Part shown: piece after piece, positions 61,362-64,000 of the stretch
How positions within the stretch are numbered: the stretch's first letter is position 1
How the letters are laid out: every line of letters starts with the position of its first letter
DNA from: Kitasatospora cinereorecta
Lineage (GTDB): Bacteria > Actinomycetota > Actinomycetes > Streptomycetales > Streptomycetaceae
Reading direction: 5' to 3'
NCBI RefSeq assembly: GCF_024172095.1
Contig: NZ_JAMZDX010000004.1
Coordinates: forward strand, 124,001-188,000
DNA length: 64,000 nt
Made by a program: the position numbers and the translations under genes
Notes under the pieces: generated by a model
What the model saw: the letters and a program-made list of their open reading frames with translations, nothing else
The model's database searches: none
Told to the model about the DNA's origin: nothing

Positions 61362-62198
61362 TCAGTTCCAGCGGCCTGCGGCGGCAGCCTCGGCCACGTA
61401 GTTCTCGAACGACCTCGATGGCCGGCCGAGCGCCCGCTCAACGCCGTCGGAGACGCCCGCGCCCCGGCCGTCGCGGACGTCGACGAGCAGGCCGGTGAGC
61501 AGACGGGCGACACTGACGGGCACACCTTCGGCGACCATGCGCTCCACGAAGGCATCGGGGTCGACGTCGAGGTGACGGGCCGTCCGGCCGGTGGCGGCGG
61601 CGATCAGGTCCACCGCCTCGCCGAAGCCGATCGCCCGTGGGCCGGTCAGCTGGTAGGTCTGCCCGCTGTGGCGGTCCTCGGTCAGCGCCGCGGCGGCGAC
61701 CTCGGCGATGTCCTCGGCGTCGACGAACGGCGTGCGCCCGTCACCGGTGGGCAGGGCGAGCATGCCGGACAGGACGCCCGGCAGCCAGAAGGACTCGCTG
61801 AAGTTCTGCGCGAACCAGTCGGGTTGCAGGATGGTCCAGTCGACGCCCGAACCGCGAACGGCCTGTTCGGCGGCCTTGAGCGGGTGGCCGTCGTCGGCCC
61901 GGCCGACACCGTGGGCGGACAGCAGCACGAGCCGCCGCGCGCCGGCGGCGACGGCGTCGGCCACCAAGCGCGGGAAGCGCGCCTGCAGGTCCACGCCAGG
62001 CTGAAGGTTGGGCTCCATGAGGTAGACGGCGGCGGCGCCGTCGAGGGCGGGCGCCCAGGTCGCCGGGTCGTCCAGGTCGAAGTGGACGTCGCCGCCGGTG
62101 CGGGACGCCGTACGGACCGGTCGGCCCTCGGCCGTCAGGCGGCGGGCGATGCGGCGGCCGGTCGTGCCGGTACCGCCGAGAACGAGAATGGTCTTCAT
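61362..62198 (-). CDS. NAD(P)-binding NmrA-like oxidoreductase
   Basis: 278 residues: MKTILVLGGTGTTGRRIARR is the Rossmann motif (GGTGTTG). Also RRLVLLSAHGVGRADDGHPL, VDWTILQPDWFAQNFSESF and FVDAEDIAEVAAAAL. Such proteins bind NAD(P) and reduce or sense quinones and other electrophiles. GGAAGG precedes the ATG. It is divergent to an AraC-type regulator across 83 nt, its probable regulator. Confidence 0.9.
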   Translation of the reverse strand: MKTILVLGGTGTTGRRIARRLTAEGRPVRTASRTGGDVHFDLDDPATWAPALDGAAAVYLMEPNLQPGVDLQARFPRLVADAVAAGARRLVLLSAHGVGRADDGHPLKAAEQAVRGSGVDWTILQPDWFAQNFSESFWLPGVLSGMLALPTGDGRTPFVDAEDIAEVAAAALTEDRHSGQTYQLTGPRAIGFGEAVDLIAAATGRTARHLDVDPDAFVERMVAEGVPVSVARLLTGLLVDVRDGRGAGVSDGVERALGRPSRSFENYVAEAAAAGRWN

Positions 62199-62225
62199 GC
62201 CTTCCAGACAACCCCGGCGGGAGGC

Positions 62226-62269
62226 AGACGATCCATGGGAGAACGTCGCCAATCCCTTTGTGATCGTCT
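62226..62269. promoter_or_regulatory. AGACGAT...ATCGTCT inverted repeat in the NmrA/AraC divergent promoter
   Basis: Seven-base arms (62226-62232 and 62263-62269) lie 30 nt apart; the right arm overlaps the TAGCGT box of the AraC gene. It may be the AraC operator. Confidence 0.45.
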
Positions 62270-62274
62270 AGCGT
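62269..62274 (+). promoter_or_regulatory. -10 box of the leaderless AraC gene
   Basis: TAGCGT ends 7 nt before the ATG at 62282; no Shine-Dalgarno sequence. Confidence 0.5.
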
Positions 62275-62281
62275 GGCCGGC

Positions 62282-63241
62282 ATGGACGTCCTGAGCGATC
62301 TGCTGCACCGGGCCCGCGCCAGGAACGCGCAGATCCGGCAGTTGATCCAGCGGCCACCGTGGTCGATGACCTTCGCCGACGCCCCTCCGCTCACGGTCGT
62401 GGCCACCCTGGGCGGCCACGCGGCAGTCCGGCTCGACGACGACCCGCAGACCGCACCGGCGCTCCTGGCCACCGGGGACATCGCCCTGATCAGCGGCACC
62501 CACCAGTACACGATCGCCGACGCCCCGGGCACTCCTCCGCAGGTGCTGATCCGCGACGGAAGGAAGCACGTCATCGACAGCGGGACGGCTGCCTGGCAGA
62601 ACCTGGCACCCCGCACGTACGGCGACGGACTGTCCGGCGCCACCACCCTGCTTCGGGGTGCCTACGAACTCTGCGGCGACGTGGGCGAGCGCCTGCTAGG
62701 CCTGCTCCCGCCACTGGCGGTCGTGCCCGCAGGGCCGCGCAGCCGGGCGGCATTGGAGCTGCTCGCCGCCGAGGTCGCCCAGGAGGAGCCCGGCCAGGAC
62801 GCCGTCCTGAACCGGCTGCTGGACGTCGTACTGGTGCTGGCGCTGCGCGCCTGGTGCGCCCGACCGCAGGCCGAACCGCCCTCCTGGTACCGGGCGCTGG
62901 CCACCCCGGTCGTCGGCGACGCTCTGCGCATGCTGCACGAGGACCCGGCGCACCGATGGACAGTCGCCGAACTCGCCGCGCGGGTCGGCCAGTCCCGGGC
63001 GACCTTCGCCGCGCGCTTCACCGGCGTGGTCGGCGAGCCCCCACTCACATACCTCACCGGCTGGCGGATGACCCTGGCGGCGGATCTGTTGCGGGACACC
63101 GAGGAGACCGTCGCAGCGGTGGCGCGCGGGGTGGGGTACGAGGACGCGTTCGCCTTCAGTGTGGCATTCAAGCGGGCGCGCGGGGTCAGCCCGTCGGACT
63201 GGCGGCGGAACGTGCGGTCGGGATGGCAGGTCGGTTCATGA
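62282..63241 (+). CDS. AraC family transcriptional regulator
   Basis: 319 residues from the ATG (an in-frame GTG lies at 62273, inside the -10 box). The N-terminal cupin-like part (WSMTFADAPPLTVVATLGGH) is the sensor. The C-terminal part has two helix-turn-helices (WTVAELAARVGQSRATFAAR; VAAVARGVGYEDAFAFSVAF) followed by KRARGVSPSDWRR. It probably controls the divergent NmrA gene. Confidence 0.93.
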   Translation: MDVLSDLLHRARARNAQIRQLIQRPPWSMTFADAPPLTVVATLGGHAAVRLDDDPQTAPALLATGDIALISGTHQYTIADAPGTPPQVLIRDGRKHVIDSGTAAWQNLAPRTYGDGLSGATTLLRGAYELCGDVGERLLGLLPPLAVVPAGPRSRAALELLAAEVAQEEPGQDAVLNRLLDVVLVLALRAWCARPQAEPPSWYRALATPVVGDALRMLHEDPAHRWTVAELAARVGQSRATFAARFTGVVGEPPLTYLTGWRMTLAADLLRDTEETVAAVARGVGYEDAFAFSVAFKRARGVSPSDWRRNVRSGWQVGS

Positions 63242-63257
63242 CGGGTGATCGTGCGGG

Positions 63258-63340
63258 TCAGCGCGATGCCCGCCCGGGCCGCACAGTCGAACCGGCCCGC
63301 CCGCGGCACCGACCCGATCGACCTGACCGTCCCGGACAGT
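63258..63340 (+). mobile_element. second IS701-family transposase remnant
   Basis: The plus strand reads MPARAAQSNRPARGTDPIDL and TVPDS, matching the C-terminus of the first remnant (ATPARAAQPNGS...GTDLIDLTVPE) in opposite orientation, without its 1-nt deletion. Only about 27 codons remain. Confidence 0.7.
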
Positions 63341-63341
63341 A

Positions 63342-64000
63342 CTAGCCCAGCGGTCCGACGGCGGCCGGGCTTGGTTGACGGCCTGCCAGGAGGCGGGCCG
63401 CGGCGGTCAGGGCCAGCGCGACGGCGACCGCCCAGGGCAGCAGGCCGAGGACTCCGCCGGCCTGCTGCCAGAGGCTGAACAGGCTGAAGGCGGCGGTCAG
63501 CGGCAGCAGGGCGAGCCCGGCGGCCGCGGCGTCGAGTCGGCCGCGGGCCGCGCAGAGCACGGCCGGCAGCAGGGGCGCGAGCAGCAGCAGGAGCGGCCAC
63601 CAGCCGTCCATCAGGTACCGGGTGTCGTACCCGCCCTGCGCCCGCACCGCGGCGAAGCCGGCGGCTGCGCCGAGACCCACCAGGAGCGGCCGGGAGTGGC
63701 GTCGCGGTTCGTCGAGCAGGTCGGGCGGGGCGGCGAGCAGCAGGACGCCGCCGGCGAGGTACGGCATCAGGGCGGTCGCCGTGTAGAGCAGCAGCCAGCT
63801 GTCCTGGGTGTCCGCGGCCGCGAGGGCGATCCGCAGGGCGCCGAGCAGGGCGACGGTGCAGGCCAGGACGCGGGCGGCGCGCCAGGCGCCGAGGGCGGCC
63901 GCGGCGGCGAGCAGGGCGGGGACGACGGTCAGGCCGAGGACGGCGAGGTGGCCGGGCGTGTCGGTCCAGGGCGGGGTCAGGCCTGCGCGGGCGGCGACGC
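63342..64000 (-). CDS. polytopic membrane protein (partial, N-terminus outside window)
   Basis: The frame is open through the right edge; about 219 residues are visible. Helices include HLAVLGLTVVPALLAAAAAL, WLLLYTATALMPYLAGGVLL, PLLLLLAPLLPAVLCAARGR, AAAGLALLPLTAAFSLFSLW and LLPWAVAVALALTAAARLLA. The pattern is that of an actinobacterial integral membrane protein of unknown function. Confidence 0.75.
   Translation of the reverse strand, partial: VAARAGLTPPWTDTPGHLAVLGLTVVPALLAAAAALGAWRAARVLACTVALLGALRIALAAADTQDSWLLLYTATALMPYLAGGVLLLAAPPDLLDEPRRHSRPLLVGLGAAAGFAAVRAQGGYDTRYLMDGWWPLLLLLAPLLPAVLCAARGRLDAAAAGLALLPLTAAFSLFSLWQQAGGVLGLLPWAVAVALALTAAARLLAGRQPSPAAVGPLG

Noticed and set aside
1-64000. 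Natural-product biosynthetic cluster or prophage
   Set aside because: No PKS, NRPS, terpene synthase, integrase, capsid or tail genes were seen.

Overview
This is about 64 kb of very GC-rich DNA from an actinomycete, most likely Streptomycetaceae (Streptomyces or Kitasatospora type). The evidence is strong G/C third-position bias, GTG and TTG starts, many starts placed 6-8 nt after a TAnnnT box (leaderless transcripts), a DasR-like box before a chitinase, IS701-type transposase debris, and streptomycete families such as DUF6092, DUF5990, DUF7144 and DUF1062. No rRNA, tRNA, CRISPR array, prophage or natural-product cluster was seen. The content is accessory: enzymes, regulators, secreted proteins, repeat proteins and many decayed genes, as expected of a chromosome arm.

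Layout. 0-8 kb: a partial YrhB-like gene, flavohemoglobin, an EF-Tu-like protein without a G domain, YciI, a cysteine-cluster protein, two VOC proteins, a multicopper-oxidase remnant and a large secreted protein with three Cys-paired repeats. 8.3-12.9 kb: a two-gene RNA-repair operon, the most striking system here. It has an RNA ligase/P-loop kinase overlapping a four-domain protein (MJ1316/DUF504, EEP nuclease, 2H phosphoesterase, nucleotidyltransferase). 13-22 kb: secreted lipase, CMD/LysR divergent pair, SRPBCC proteins, CBS-BON protein, and an MBL/enoyl-CoA hydratase pair. 22-31 kb: secreted FG-GAP-like protein, broken alpha/beta hydrolase, small membrane proteins, PpnP, CAP protein, phosphotransferase and a sphingomyelinase-D-like phospholipase. 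31-41 kb: TetR and amidohydrolase across a dense operator, a broken tripeptidyl-aminopeptidase-like lipoprotein, a large membrane protein, a lone GcvH, and a GH18 chitinase. 41-46 kb: a WD40 protein and a helical-repeat protein in tandem, then DUF6092 and nitroreductase. 46-50 kb: a MarR gene followed by twin palindromic operators and a membrane protein/NmrA operon. 50-55 kb: a papain-like protein lacking its catalytic His and fused to a propeller, a frameshifted HEAT-like protein, and a standalone TOPRIM protein. 55-64 kb: GNAT, DUF1062, DUF389, NlpC/P60, a broken methyltransferase, and an NmrA/AraC divergent pair lying between two inverted IS701-family remnants. A membrane protein runs off the right edge.

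How genes work together. Clear functional units are the RNA-repair operon; divergent regulator/target pairs (LysR-CMD, TetR-amidohydrolase, AraC-NmrA); the MarR locus; and the MBL-crotonase and DUF6092-nitroreductase overlapping pairs. Six decayed or disrupted genes and two transposase remnants show ongoing gene turnover. Two single-base frameshifts could alternatively be sequence errors.
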